The notes: a model not told the origin generated them from the sequence alone. Positions 1 through 7,728 are shown, counted from the stretch's first letter. The stretch: DNA of 26,469 bases from Trebonia sp035571275 (GCA_035571275.1 DATMKQ010000379.1:1-26469), one strand, 5' to 3'. Numbers and translations are program-made.

Positions 1-512
1 GTCGCGGCCAGGTGGATCTCCGCCGCCTTGGCGGCCGCGTAGGCGGTACGCGGCGCCGGGCGCATGCCGGTGATCGACGACATGATCACCACCGCGCCTC
101 CCCCGCTGGCGGAGGCACGCAAATGCGGCAGGCCGACCCGGATGAGCTCGGCCGCGTGACCGGCGTTGAGCGCGAACGTCGCGGTGAACTCGTCGGGTTG
201 GGCGCTCGTGAGGTTACCCCGGCCGATCGTCCCGCCGGCGTTGGCCACCAGCAGGTCCAGGCCGCCGAGCACGTGCGCGATCTGCTCCACCGCCTCGGTC
301 AGCGCCACCGTGTCGGTGACGTCGGCCGCCGCGGTGGCCACCGCCGCGCCGTCCGCGGTCAGCTTCCCCGCCGCCGCGGCGAGCCCGGTCGGGTCGCGGG
401 CGATGAGGCCGACCGAGGCGCCCTCGGCCGTCAGCGCCTCGGCGATGGCGAACCCGATCCCCTTGCTGCCGCCGGTGATCAGCGCGCGCTTGCCGCGCAG
501 GTTAAGGTCCAT
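1..512 (-). CDS. Short-chain dehydrogenase/reductase (SDR), partial at the left edge
   Basis: Classical SDR, an NAD(P)-dependent oxidoreductase; the substrate cannot be told from sequence. The ATG at 512 is preceded by GGGAG at a good distance. Visible are the Rossmann glycine motif TGGSKGIG near residue 15, the NAG motif (NAGGTIG) near residue 90, and the catalytic YAAAK with Tyr158 and Lys162, preceded by an MSSITG segment that supplies the active-site Ser. About 170 residues are present. Family members run near 250, so roughly 80 C-terminal residues lie outside the window. It starts 14 nt after the HAD gene and is the third gene of the PfkB-HAD-SDR operon, which suggests a role in sugar or polyol metabolism. 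The family call is secure; the substrate is not. Confidence 0.93.
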   Translation of the reverse strand, partial: MDLNLRGKRALITGGSKGIGFAIAEALTAEGASVGLIARDPTGLAAAAGKLTADGAAVATAAADVTDTVALTEAVEQIAHVLGGLDLLVANAGGTIGRGNLTSAQPDEFTATFALNAGHAAELIRVGLPHLRASASGGGAVVIMSSITGMRPAPRTAYAAAKAAEIHLAA

Positions 513-526
513 GATTCTCCCGAACG

Positions 527-1243
527 TCACGTTCCGTCACTGCGCACTCCCATCTCGTCGATCCTCGCCAGCATCTCGGCCGGATCGGCGTAGACGCGGT
601 AGGCGCCCGCGCGCTCCAGTTCTTCCCGACCGTACCCGCCGGACTGCAGCCCGACGCCGAGCGCCTCGGCCCGCCGCGCGGCCAGCAGGTCCCAGACGCT
701 GTCGCCGACGACCATCGCGTGCCGCGGCTCCACCCCAAGCAGCGCCGCGGCCGCCAGGAACAGGTCGGGGTCCGGCTTGGCGTGCCGCACCAGGTCCCTG
801 GTCACCATCGGGGTGTCCTCGGGCAGTCCGAGCAGCTCCAGGGCCGGCCTGGCCGTCGCCGCGTAGCCGCTGGTCGCGATCGCCCATTTGATCCGCGCGT
901 CGGTGAGCGCCGCGAGCAGCTCGCGCGCACCGGGCAGCGCGGTCACCGTGCCCGTCTGGCTCAGGAACGCCTCGGCGTGCGAGAGCTGAAGCTGCTTGAT
1001 GTCGGCCGCGGACAGCGTCCGGCCCGTCTCGCGGAGCAGAGCCTGCACGAACAGCCCGCCGCTCATTCCGATCCTGCGGTGGATCCGCCACACGGACAAG
1101 TCGATGCCGATGCCGGTGAGCGCGGCGCGCCAGGCGATCACGTGCTGGTAGACGCTGTCGATCAGCGTCCCGTCCAAGTCAAAGAGGAACGAGGGGCGCG
1201 GTGCCTGAGGGTAATCCACGGGCTTCAGTGTTTCATGAGCCAC
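527..1243 (-). CDS. HAD-superfamily phosphatase (phosphoglycolate phosphatase/beta-phosphoglucomutase-like)
   Basis: Cytosolic HAD hydrolase of about 238 residues that probably dephosphorylates a small phosphorylated metabolite. All four HAD motifs are visible: FLFDLDGT with the nucleophilic Asp near the N-terminus, the Thr/Ser motif IATSG, the Lys motif HAKPDPD, and the acidic motif VVGDSVWD. A helical cap lies between motifs I and II, as in the Gph/PGM group. I chose the GTG at 1243, whose G is the last base of the upstream kinase stop (TAGTG), because homology begins just after it. A GTG two codons upstream is equally possible. The longer reading from 1309 would run inside the kinase gene and adds an Arg/Ala-rich stretch that looks out-of-frame. 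The kinase, phosphatase and SDR are probably translationally coupled. Confidence 0.92.
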   Translation of the reverse strand: MAHETLKPVDYPQAPRPSFLFDLDGTLIDSVYQHVIAWRAALTGIGIDLSVWRIHRRIGMSGGLFVQALLRETGRTLSAADIKQLQLSHAEAFLSQTGTVTALPGARELLAALTDARIKWAIATSGYAATARPALELLGLPEDTPMVTRDLVRHAKPDPDLFLAAAALLGVEPRHAMVVGDSVWDLLAARRAEALGVGLQSGGYGREELERAGAYRVYADPAEMLARIDEMGVRSDGT

Positions 1244-2169
1244 TACCACGAGGGCGAGAGCGCGCGCACCTCCGCGAGCCAGGGCGGCTCGGCGCCAGCC
1301 CGGGTGCACGTCATCGACGCGACCGCGGCGGCGGCCCGCAGCGCGTCGCGGACGGCGCCGGGCAGCCGCAGGTCATCCCGGCCGAGCCCGTGCGCCGACC
1401 ACCACGCGAGGAAGGCCCCGCCGAACGCGTCCCCGGCGCCGATGGTGTCCACCACGGGCACCTCGGGGACCGGCACGCTGAGCTCGCCGACGGGCAGGAA
1501 GGCCCGCACCGGGCGTGGTCCGTCGGTGACGAGCACGAGCGCGAGCTTCTCACCGAGCAAGGTGGTGGCGGCGACCTCCGCCGGGACCCCGGGGCAGAGG
1601 TAGTGCAGATCCTCCACGCTCACCTTCACGGCGTCCGCGCGGTGCATCATGCCCTCGAAGCGGTCCAGGTAGGCGTCCTTGTCGGTGATCGCGGCCGGCC
1701 GGCAGTTGGGATCGACCATCACCAGCGCGTCCGGCGGCAGGTCGGCGAGCAACCGTTCGACGGAGCACGCGATCGGCTCCATCACCAGCGCCAGCGACCC
1801 CACGTGGAAGGCGGTCAGGTTGTCCGGCATCGCCGCGGACAGCCGCGTGTAGTCAAGGTCGGCCGCGGCGGTGTCCTCCAGGTGGAACTCGTACCTCGCG
1901 CCACCGTCCGCGCCGATGTCGGCGACCGCCAGCGTGGTAGGCGCTTCTGCGGGCGCGGTCACCCCGAGCGCGACGCCGTCGCCGCGCAGGCTGGTCCGCA
2001 GCATCCGGCCGAAGTTATCCCGGGACAGCCTGCCGAGGAAGGTGGTCGGCATACCGAGCCTGCCGAGCGTGCGCGCGACGTTGAAGGGCCCGCCTCCTGG
2101 TCGCGCGGCAACGGAGCCCGCGTCGTCCACGACCAGGTCGATCAGCGCCTCGCCGACGACAGCGATCAC
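1243..2169 (-). CDS. PfkB/ribokinase-family carbohydrate kinase (fructokinase-like)
   Basis: ATP-dependent sugar kinase of about 308 residues. The N-terminus VIAVVGEALIDLV matches the usual start of the family. The substrate-binding signature GGGPFNVA and the C-terminal DTIGAGDAF, with the catalytic Asp and anion hole, are intact. The start is taken at GTG 2169, which puts IAVVGE right after the initiator. Extending to a start at 2253 adds a Cys-rich 28-residue leader unlike the family and would place a 15-bp palindrome (2228-2242) inside the coding region. It is the first gene of an operon with a HAD phosphatase and an SDR. Substrate candidates are fructose, 2-keto-3-deoxygluconate or a similar sugar; the sequence does not decide. 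Confidence 0.93.
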   Translation of the reverse strand: MIAVVGEALIDLVVDDAGSVAARPGGGPFNVARTLGRLGMPTTFLGRLSRDNFGRMLRTSLRGDGVALGVTAPAEAPTTLAVADIGADGGARYEFHLEDTAAADLDYTRLSAAMPDNLTAFHVGSLALVMEPIACSVERLLADLPPDALVMVDPNCRPAAITDKDAYLDRFEGMMHRADAVKVSVEDLHYLCPGVPAEVAATTLLGEKLALVLVTDGPRPVRAFLPVGELSVPVPEVPVVDTIGAGDAFGGAFLAWWSAHGLGRDDLRLPGAVRDALRAAAAVASMTCTRAGAEPPWLAEVRALSPSW

Positions 2170-2227
2170 CGGGACACGCTCGCGTACGGAGGGGCACCAG
2201 GGGCTCGCCCCCGGCCGCACCCGGCAA

Positions 2228-2242
2228 TTGCACGCCGTGCAA
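2228..2242. promoter_or_regulatory. 15-bp palindrome upstream of the PfkB operon, candidate repressor operator
   Basis: TTGCACG and CGTGCAA flank a single central C, a perfect inverted repeat 58 nt upstream of the chosen kinase start. The form, two seven-base arms with TTG and CAA ends, resembles operators of LacI-type sugar repressors. No regulator gene lies next to it, so the link to the family is inference. Confidence 0.45.
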
Positions 2243-2623
2243 CGCGCATGCAAGCAGTCCTACCATCGGCATAGCCCAGCCGTCTAGGTTTGATCGCCCT
2301 ACGAATATCAAGTAAATAAATAAGATCGTTATGCAGAACGTTCACAGGAGACTCGCCAGCAACATGCGTATCAGCTCATTTGAGTTCGCGCAATTTTGGG
2401 TGATATGTGGCAATGCCGTCTAGCTGGGCTTCCTAGCGTTCAGCCGCCGCGAGACCCGACCCCGGGCCGCCGCTCCCTCGCTCCGGTTAGCGGCTATTGA
2501 TGTCGCCAAAAGCCGCGAGTTTCGCATGCCCGTTCGTCCGATTTGCCTGAATCTCGGGTTGAAATTTTCTGAGCCGTGCCGTGTGCTCCCCGGGAAGTCT
2601 TTAGCGCACTATATGCGCCCATT

Positions 2624-2648
2624 GTTTGCACAGGGGGAAATGGGGTCG
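2624..2648 (+). promoter_or_regulatory. Possible SigB-like stress promoter for osmC
   Basis: GTTT at 2624-2627 and GGGTCG at 2643-2648 are separated by 15 nt. This resembles the actinobacterial SigB-type pattern (GTTT, 14-16 nt, GGGTAC/T), but the fifth base of the -10 departs from it. It lies about 65 nt upstream of the osmC start. OsmC is a stress-induced protein, which makes the match plausible but not proven. The rest of the 2170-2711 interval is relatively A/T-rich and holds no gene that I can support. Confidence 0.3.
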
Positions 2649-2711
2649 GGAGTTCGTGCCACGGTACGCTCTGATCTTGGAAAACGCGCATCGAGGAAAG
2701 GGGAAAGCGAT

Positions 2712-3140
2712 ATGACCGACCGAACCGGCAGCGCTCAGTGGCAGGGTGCCCTGCAAGGGGGCGCAGGAACCGTCCGCGTGGGCGACGGTGTTTTCGAAGG
2801 CGCCTACTCATTCAAGTCGCGGTTCGAGGAAGGCACGGGGACCAACCCGGAGCAGCTGATCGCGGCGGCGCACGCGGCCTGCTTCACGATGGCCCTGTCC
2901 AACATCCTGAGCTCGGCCGGCCACGTGCCAGAGTCGGTGCACACCGACGCGAACGTGCACTTGCGCTTCATCGACGGCGCGCCGACGATCGCGCGCATCG
3001 ATCTCGACACGCGAGGCCAGGTGCCCGGCATCGACGCGGAACAGTTCCAGAAGTTCGCCGAGGACGCCAAGGCGGGCTGCCCGGTCTCCCGCGCACTCGC
3101 GGGAGTCCCCGAAATCGTGCTCACCGCCCGGCTCGGTTAA
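2712..3140 (+). CDS. osmC: OsmC-family peroxiredoxin (organic hydroperoxide reductase)
   Basis: Cytosolic thiol peroxidase of 142 residues that reduces organic hydroperoxides and peroxide during oxidative or osmotic stress. The ATG at 2712 follows a purine-rich AGGAAAGGGGAAAG ribosome-binding region. The sequence follows OsmC closely over its whole length: an N-terminal AQWQG-type strand, FKSRFEEGTGTNPEQLIAAA with the conserved Arg and Glu, the first redox Cys in AHAACFTMALS, and the second in KAGCPVSRAL. The TNPEQ and CPVSRAL signatures favour OsmC over Ohr. It has no operon partner and converges with tyrS, sharing four bases. A possible SigB-type promoter lies upstream. Confidence 0.95.
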   Translation: MTDRTGSAQWQGALQGGAGTVRVGDGVFEGAYSFKSRFEEGTGTNPEQLIAAAHAACFTMALSNILSSAGHVPESVHTDANVHLRFIDGAPTIARIDLDTRGQVPGIDAEQFQKFAEDAKAGCPVSRALAGVPEIVLTARLG

Positions 3141-4423
3141 GGGCCGCCCCGGGGAGCAAGCCGCAATCGTTCCGATAAAGACTGGCGGGAAGCGGCGTCC
3201 AAGAGATGGTATGTCCGCTTCCCCCGCCGGAGCAGGACCCAGCGGTCGTGCAGCAAGTCAGCCTCCGACAGCGGCTTGTTCTCGGGCGCCTGCACCCCGT
3301 TCACGTACGCGGCGCCCTGGGCGATCGTGCGCCTGGCGTCGGACAACGACGACGCCAGCGGAGTCGCGGCGAGGGCATAGACGAGTTCTTCACCGGGGAC
3401 GAACCCGGAGGTCGGCACCTCGCCCGCCAGGAACTCGAGCGCCTGCTGCGACGCGCCCGCCGGCGAGCCGCCGAACAGGATCGCGCTCGCCTCCTGCGCC
3501 GCGGCCGTCGCCTCGGGGCCGTGCACGATCGTGGTCAGCTCGCGGGCGAGCCGGCGCTGGCCCTCGCGCTTGTTCGGGGCCAGCGCGTGGGCGGCGGCTA
3601 CCGCGCGGCACTCCTCGACCGGCACCAGCGTCAGCTGAAGCAGGAACCGCTCCACGTCCGCGTCGGTCACGTTCATCCAGTACTGGAAGAACTGGTACGG
3701 CGACGTGCGGTCGGCCGCGAGCCACAACGCGCCCTCTTCGCTCTTGCCGAACTTCTTGCCGTCGGAGCGGAGCAGTAGCGGCCAGGTGAAGGCGTGCGCG
3801 TGGGCGCCGTCCGCCCTCCTGATCAGGTCGACTCCGGCCAGCAGGTTGCCCCACTGGTCCGACCCGCCGATCTGGATCTCCACCCCGTGGTTCCTGAACA
3901 GGTGCAGGTAGTCGTTGGCCTGCAGCAGCTGGTAGCTGAACTCGGTGTAAGAGATGCCTTGTTCGCTTTCCAACCGGGCCTTGACCGACTCGCGGGCGAT
4001 CATCTGGTTGACGCTGGCGTGCTTGCCGACGTCCCGCAGGAAATCGAGCAGCGTCAGCGAGCCGGTCCAGCCCAGGTTGTTCACCAGCGGGACGCGGGAG
4101 ATTCTCTCGAGCTGCTGCGCGATCCGCTTGGTGTTGTTCGCCAGGGTCTCGGCGTCGAGCAGGTTGCGTTCCTTCGACCGGCCGCCCGGGTCGCCGATCA
4201 TGCCGGTCGCGCCGCCCGCCAGCGCCACCGCGCTGTGCCCGGCGTCGGCGAACCTGCGCAGCACGAGCAGGCCGATGAGGTTGCCGACCTGCAGGCTGTC
4301 GGCGCTCGGGTCGCACCCGTAGTAAAGACCGACCGGGCCCGCGTTGATCCGGTCGCGGAGCGCGTCGAGATCCGTGCTGTCTTGCACCAGACCGCGCGCT
4401 TGGAGGTCGGCGAGAAGATCCAT
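3137..4423 (-). CDS. tyrS: Tyrosyl-tRNA synthetase
   Basis: Class I aminoacyl-tRNA synthetase that charges tRNA-Tyr; 428 residues, the normal length for bacterial TyrRS. The Rossmann domain begins with YYGCDPSADSLQVGNLIG, where QVGN occupies the HIGH-motif position. The tyrosine-binding segment YTEFSYQLLQANDYLHL and IQIGGSDQWGN are typical. KFGKS near residue 235 is the KMSKS motif. The C-terminal S4-like RNA-binding domain ends the protein (AQGAAYVNG followed by LLRRGKRTYHLL). The ATG at 4423 has no clear Shine-Dalgarno sequence. The gene stands alone, with 69 nt to the methyltransferase stop upstream. Its TAA stop overlaps the osmC TAA on the opposite strand. Confidence 0.97.
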   Translation of the reverse strand: MDLLADLQARGLVQDSTDLDALRDRINAGPVGLYYGCDPSADSLQVGNLIGLLVLRRFADAGHSAVALAGGATGMIGDPGGRSKERNLLDAETLANNTKRIAQQLERISRVPLVNNLGWTGSLTLLDFLRDVGKHASVNQMIARESVKARLESEQGISYTEFSYQLLQANDYLHLFRNHGVEIQIGGSDQWGNLLAGVDLIRRADGAHAHAFTWPLLLRSDGKKFGKSEEGALWLAADRTSPYQFFQYWMNVTDADVERFLLQLTLVPVEECRAVAAAHALAPNKREGQRRLARELTTIVHGPEATAAAQEASAILFGGSPAGASQQALEFLAGEVPTSGFVPGEELVYALAATPLASSLSDARRTIAQGAAYVNGVQAPENKPLSEADLLHDRWVLLRRGKRTYHLLDAASRQSLSERLRLAPRGGP

Positions 4424-4492
4424 GTGGGTTATTCTCGCGCACTCCCGGCAGTGACCCGGCCAATAGTTCGCAGCTTGCGGGCGCCTGGTCGC

Positions 4493-5329
4493 TCAGGGTT
4501 TGCGGGCGACGCCGCCGTAGATGCCGACACCGCTGGCCTCCGGATCGGCGCTCGCGTCCGGCCGCCAGCGGTTGACCCGTACGACGCCGGGCTCGATCAG
4601 CTTAAGGCCGTCGAAGAGCGTGGTCACTTCGGCATGGGTGCGTTTCAGCACGGGAAGGCCGTGCGCACGGAATACGGCTAGCGCCTGACTTGCCGCGGCC
4701 GGCGCGGCGTTGTCGGTAGTGGCTACGGACAGGGCCAGGAAGCTGCCGGGCGCGAGCCGCGAGACATACCGGCCGAGCAGCACGCGCGCCTCGTCCTGAT
4801 CGGTGATGAAGTGCAGGGTCGACAGGATGAGCAGCGCGACAGGCCGGCTGAAGTCCACGGTGCCGGTCAGGTCAGGCGCGGAAAGCACGGCCTCGTCGTC
4901 GCGCATGTCCGCCTGGATGTAGACCACCCGGCCCTGCGGGCTACTGTTCAGCAGGGCGCGCACGTGAGCCAGGACGATGGGGTCGTTGTCGACGTAGGCG
5001 ACGCGGGCGGCCGGGTTCACCGCCTGGACGGTCTCGTGCACGTTCGGCGAGGTGGGGATGCCGGTACCGATGTCAAGGAACTGGTCGATGCCCTCCTCGG
5101 CGGCCAGGTAGCGCGTGAGCCGCTCTAGGAACAGCCGGTTCTGCCGGGCCGCCACCACGATAGAGGGCGTGGCCTTGATCACCTCCTCCGCGGCCTTCCG
5201 GTCCGGCGGGTAGTTGTCCTTGCCGCCGAGCAGATAGTCGTAGAGACGCGCAGAGTGCGCCTTGCTCGTGTCGATCACGGGGGGCTCATAGTCGAGCTTG
5301 CGGGTCGCCCACTCTACGTCTTCCGGCAT
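4493..5329 (-). CDS. SAM-dependent methyltransferase, DUF574 type
   Basis: Protein of 278 residues in the actinobacterial DUF574 (Methyltransf_19) group. The family signature IDTSKAHSARLYDYLLGGKDNYPPDR is near residues 19-44. The SAM-binding motif I is FLDIGTGIPTS, and the acidic end of beta-2 is AYVDNDPIV. A fold-typical VALLILSTLHFI strand follows, and the C-terminus ends in a GVGIYGGVARKP strand. The substrate is unknown for the family. AGGAGA lies 10 nt before the ATG. It is transcribed in the same direction as the DUF397 and XRE genes, 42 nt downstream of the DUF397 stop, so it is probably in the same unit. DUF574 genes are often found beside DUF397 and XRE genes in actinomycetes. Confidence 0.92.
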   Translation of the reverse strand: MPEDVEWATRKLDYEPPVIDTSKAHSARLYDYLLGGKDNYPPDRKAAEEVIKATPSIVVAARQNRLFLERLTRYLAAEEGIDQFLDIGTGIPTSPNVHETVQAVNPAARVAYVDNDPIVLAHVRALLNSSPQGRVVYIQADMRDDEAVLSAPDLTGTVDFSRPVALLILSTLHFITDQDEARVLLGRYVSRLAPGSFLALSVATTDNAAPAAASQALAVFRAHGLPVLKRTHAEVTTLFDGLKLIEPGVVRVNRWRPDASADPEASGVGIYGGVARKP

Positions 5330-5371
5330 CTCGCAGATGTCTCCTGGTCGTGTTGACGGCTGGCGGTTCAG

Positions 5372-5596
5372 CTAGCGCAGGCCCGCCTTGTGCGGGGTCC
5401 AGCCCGCCGCGAAGACGTCCAGCTCGGTCTCGGTGAAGACCAGGGCCGGGCCCTCGGGGTCGGTGGACTGGCGCATCGCGAACCGCCCGTCGGCAAGCGG
5501 CTTGATCTCCACGCAATTCCCGCCGTTGTGCCCGCTCCACGGCTTGTGCCAGCCGTCGGCGCCGAGCTCGCGGCCCGCGTTGATGACGTGGTTCAT
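5372..5596 (-). CDS. DUF397 domain protein
   Basis: Small protein of 74 residues, nearly all of it one DUF397 domain: WHKPWSGHNGGNCVEIKPL, then FAMRQSTDPEGPALVFTETE and a C-terminal WTPHKAG. DUF397 proteins are actinomycete-specific partners of XRE/DUF5753 regulators, as at the whiJ and abaA loci of Streptomyces, where such pairs affect development and antibiotic production. Some pairs have been described as toxin-antitoxin-like. The ATG overlaps the regulator stop as ATGA, so translation is coupled. The molecular role (anti-regulator or partner) is inferred from family context. Confidence 0.92.
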   Translation of the reverse strand: MNHVINAGRELGADGWHKPWSGHNGGNCVEIKPLADGRFAMRQSTDPEGPALVFTETELDVFAAGWTPHKAGLR

Positions 5597-6456
5597 TCCT
5601 TGATCTCCTTCTGGATGGCACTGAGGAGCGCCTCCGTGCGCTGGGGTGGTGGCGCCAGCGCGCTCATCCGGTCGAGCGCCGCCTGGAACGCGGTGACGTC
5701 GTCGTACTGGTCAACGTAGAAAGACCCCAGCACGGTTTCCACGTAGACGATGTCTTGCAGCTCCTTGTACGGGAACCGGAACAGCTGGAACGGTCCGTAC
5801 ATCCCCTCGTGCACGTAGAGCGCGAACGGGATCACCTGAAGGTTGACGTTGGGCAGTGCCACCATCTCAATCAGGTGGTCGATCTGGTCGCGCATCACCT
5901 TGGGCGCCACGACCGGGCGGCGCAGCACGGTCTCGTCTATGACGACCCAGAAGTCGGGACCGCCCGGCTCTATCAGCCGTCGCTTGCGCTGCATGCGGAG
6001 CTCGACCCGGCGCTCGATCTCCCGCTCGTCACGGAGCCCGGCGCGCAGCACGGCGCGCGCGTAGTCCTCGGTCTGCAGCAGTCCGGGGATGTAGTGCGGT
6101 TCGTAAGCCCGCATGAGGCTCGCTTCTTCCTCAAGGCTCACGAACGCCCGGAACCAGTCGGGCAGGACGTCGCGGTATCGATACCACCAGCCAGGCTGGT
6201 TGGCCTCCATGGCCATCGTGAGGAAGGTGCTGGCCTCCTCGCCGCTGACGCCGTACTCCTCGAGCAGCATCTTGATGTAGGGCAGTTTCCACTTGACCTG
6301 GCCCTGCTCGATGCGGCGAATGGCAAGCACGCTAACGCCCAGGCACGCCGCCGCGTCTTCAAACGACTTGCCCGCCGCGTCCCGCAGATCCCGCAGCCGC
6401 TTGCCGAGAACCAGCAATCGGACGGTGGCTGCGCTGGCCGACTGCGCCTGAGTCAC
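5593..6456 (-). CDS. XRE-family transcriptional regulator with DUF5753
   Basis: DNA-binding regulator of 287 residues. An N-terminal helix-turn-helix lies at about residues 16-70 (LGKRLRDLRDAAGKSFEDAA then VSVLAIRRIEQGQVK). The C-terminal DUF5753 domain begins at YEPHYIPGLLQTEDYARAV and includes the typical VIDETVLRRPV and NVNLQVIPF segments. The GTG start at 6456 follows GGAGGG at about 7 nt. It is the first gene of the XRE-DUF397 (and probably DUF574) unit and is divergent from an RsbW-like ATPase gene. This arrangement matches the whiJ-like loci of actinomycetes. It probably controls its own promoter; an A/T-rich palindrome lies in the divergent region. Confidence 0.94.
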   Translation of the reverse strand: MTQAQSASAATVRLLVLGKRLRDLRDAAGKSFEDAAACLGVSVLAIRRIEQGQVKWKLPYIKMLLEEYGVSGEEASTFLTMAMEANQPGWWYRYRDVLPDWFRAFVSLEEEASLMRAYEPHYIPGLLQTEDYARAVLRAGLRDEREIERRVELRMQRKRRLIEPGGPDFWVVIDETVLRRPVVAPKVMRDQIDHLIEMVALPNVNLQVIPFALYVHEGMYGPFQLFRFPYKELQDIVYVETVLGSFYVDQYDDVTAFQAALDRMSALAPPPQRTEALLSAIQKEIKE

Positions 6457-6542
6457 GTGCCGTCCCTCCGCTCGTGCTTGGCGCTACATATATCGACGCT
6501 TATAGGTACGTTCAGCGCGAACTCTGCACTTCAGAAATTACG

Positions 6543-6559
6543 TTATGAAATTATCATAA
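6543..6559. promoter_or_regulatory. 17-bp A/T-rich palindrome in the XRE/ATPase divergent region
   Basis: TTATGA and TCATAA are perfect inverted arms around AATTA. The site lies 86 nt upstream of the XRE start and 75 nt upstream of the ATPase start, in a segment (about 6480-6600) much richer in A/T than the flanking genes. The position suits an operator shared by the two divergent promoters. Binding by the XRE protein is inference. Confidence 0.45.
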
Positions 6560-6634
6560 GAACAGTTGCACCGCGAACATCTCGTAAAGGATAGTTGGTC
6601 GTGCAGCCAGCGCGTCGACGTTGCTTGAACGGCG

Positions 6635-7057
6635 GTGAATTTACGCGTGCCACAGATGGACACTGAGGTACTGCGCGAGGCCTTCGACCTGGCCGCGTGC
6701 CCTACCTCGGTCGCCGAGGCACGGCACCGCACGCTCGCCTGGCTGTTCCGCTACGCGGTCGGGGAGCAGGCAACCGAGGCCGCGGTGCTGATCGTCAGCG
6801 AGCTCGTCACCAACGCGATCGTGCACAGCGGCAGCAACATGGTCAGGTGCGTGCTGCGGCTCGGCAGCGGCCTGCTCCGGATCGAGGTCACCGACCAGGG
6901 GGTCGGCGTGGCGGAACCCGCCGTCCGTAAGCCCGCCGACGACGATGTATCCGGGCGCGGACTGCTGTTGGTCAGCGCGGTCTCGGAAGCGTGGGGCGTC
7001 TCCCCCGCCTTCCCTGGCGGCCGGACGGTCTGGTCTACGGTCCGCGCCGACATCTAG
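6635..7057 (+). CDS. RsbW-like ATP-binding protein (anti-sigma factor/GHKL ATPase type)
   Basis: Single-domain HATPase_c_2 protein of about 140 residues. The N box ELVTNAIVHS, G1 box VTDQGVGV and G2 box GRGLLLV of the GHKL ATP-binding fold are all present. No dimerisation/phospho-acceptor domain is attached, so it resembles RsbW/SpoIIAB-type serine kinases or anti-sigma factors rather than a full histidine kinase. Actinomycetes carry many such proteins next to XRE/DUF397 pairs. The start is uncertain: GTG 6635 is the longest, GTG 6647 and ATG 6656 are alternatives, and none has a strong ribosome-binding site. Partner and target are unknown. Confidence 0.88.
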   Translation: MNLRVPQMDTEVLREAFDLAACPTSVAEARHRTLAWLFRYAVGEQATEAAVLIVSELVTNAIVHSGSNMVRCVLRLGSGLLRIEVTDQGVGVAEPAVRKPADDDVSGRGLLLVSAVSEAWGVSPAFPGGRTVWSTVRADI

Positions 7058-7080
7058 CCGCGCTACCAGACCGTGCGATG

Positions 7081-7467
7081 CTAACAGTCCAGGAGTTCGG
7101 GTCGCTGGTTGAGCAACTGCGACCGGGCGGAGATGAAACCTGCGAGAGCCGCGGTGGCACCGGGCCGGAACACGGCGGCCCGGTGGCAGTTCTGGAACGC
7201 GAGCCGGACGCCAAAATGCCGCTCGATCGCGGCCCGCATCGCGTCGCTGGCCATCAGCCGCAGCAGCTGGCCACGGGCGGCCTCGTCGGGCGGGGGGACG
7301 AGATTATCGGCGAATTCGGCACCACCCGCTCCAAGGTCCGTGATCAGGCCCGTGATCATGTCCCATGCGTATGGCAGCGAGGTACGGACACAGTCCAGGA
7401 ACGCGACGTCATCCACCTCGCCGCGCTTTGCCTGCTCGAGTAGGTCCGCGGGTACCGCTAGCGACAT
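7081..7467 (-). CDS. Small conserved actinobacterial protein of unknown function
   Basis: Protein of 128 residues that I recognise only as a type common in actinomycetes, with no function I can name. It starts MSLAVPADLLEQAKRGEVDD, continues with an acidic helical segment (DCVRTSLPYAWDMITGL), and ends with RLAFQNCHRAAVFRPG followed by a C-terminal Cys. It has no signal peptide or membrane segment. The start is well supported: AGGGGAG lies 6-7 nt before the ATG. It converges with the RsbW-like ATPase gene, 23 nt apart, and may belong functionally to that regulatory cluster. Codon bias is that of a real gene. Confidence 0.8.
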   Translation of the reverse strand: MSLAVPADLLEQAKRGEVDDVAFLDCVRTSLPYAWDMITGLITDLGAGGAEFADNLVPPPDEAARGQLLRLMASDAMRAAIERHFGVRLAFQNCHRAAVFRPGATAALAGFISARSQLLNQRPELLDC

Positions 7468-7728
7468 CCTTGCTCCCCTTCTCCGTCGAAGTTACGACCC
7501 TCCCGTAGAAGTTGTAACTGCCGAAATGATCTACGACAACCTCCGTAATCAACACCCCTGCTTAACCCCGCCCATAGCGAGTGCTAGCGCTTTCCTGATT
7601 GCAAGAGATTTCCTGGACTCAGCGCCGGGCCGCATCCCTCCGGGCAACCTCAGCCCCGCTGGTAACACCGCGGCCGCTTCTCTTGCATCGGCGTGCTATC
7701 ACTCCTGTGCCGAGATCAATATCGAACG
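7468..7728. other. Gene-free interval
   Basis: No reading frame here shows the G/C-rich third positions of the neighbouring genes. The first part must hold the promoter of the minus-strand gene ending at 7081. Base composition is more even than in the flanks. It is the left part of a 900-nt stretch (7468-8380) without an intact gene. Confidence 0.5.

Noticed and set aside
2364..2423. A 19-codon ORF in the PfkB-osmC interval with AGGAGA upstream
   Set aside because: The ribosome-binding sequence is too far (about 12 nt), and nothing in the peptide or its position suggests a leader or regulatory function.
2494..2811. A 105-codon minus-strand ORF overlapping the osmC start
   Set aside because: It is antisense to a clear gene, and its protein is basic and without domain features.
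4424..4492. T-box or other riboswitch leader for tyrS
   Set aside because: Only 69 nt separate tyrS from the upstream stop, and no T-box core or stem set is visible.
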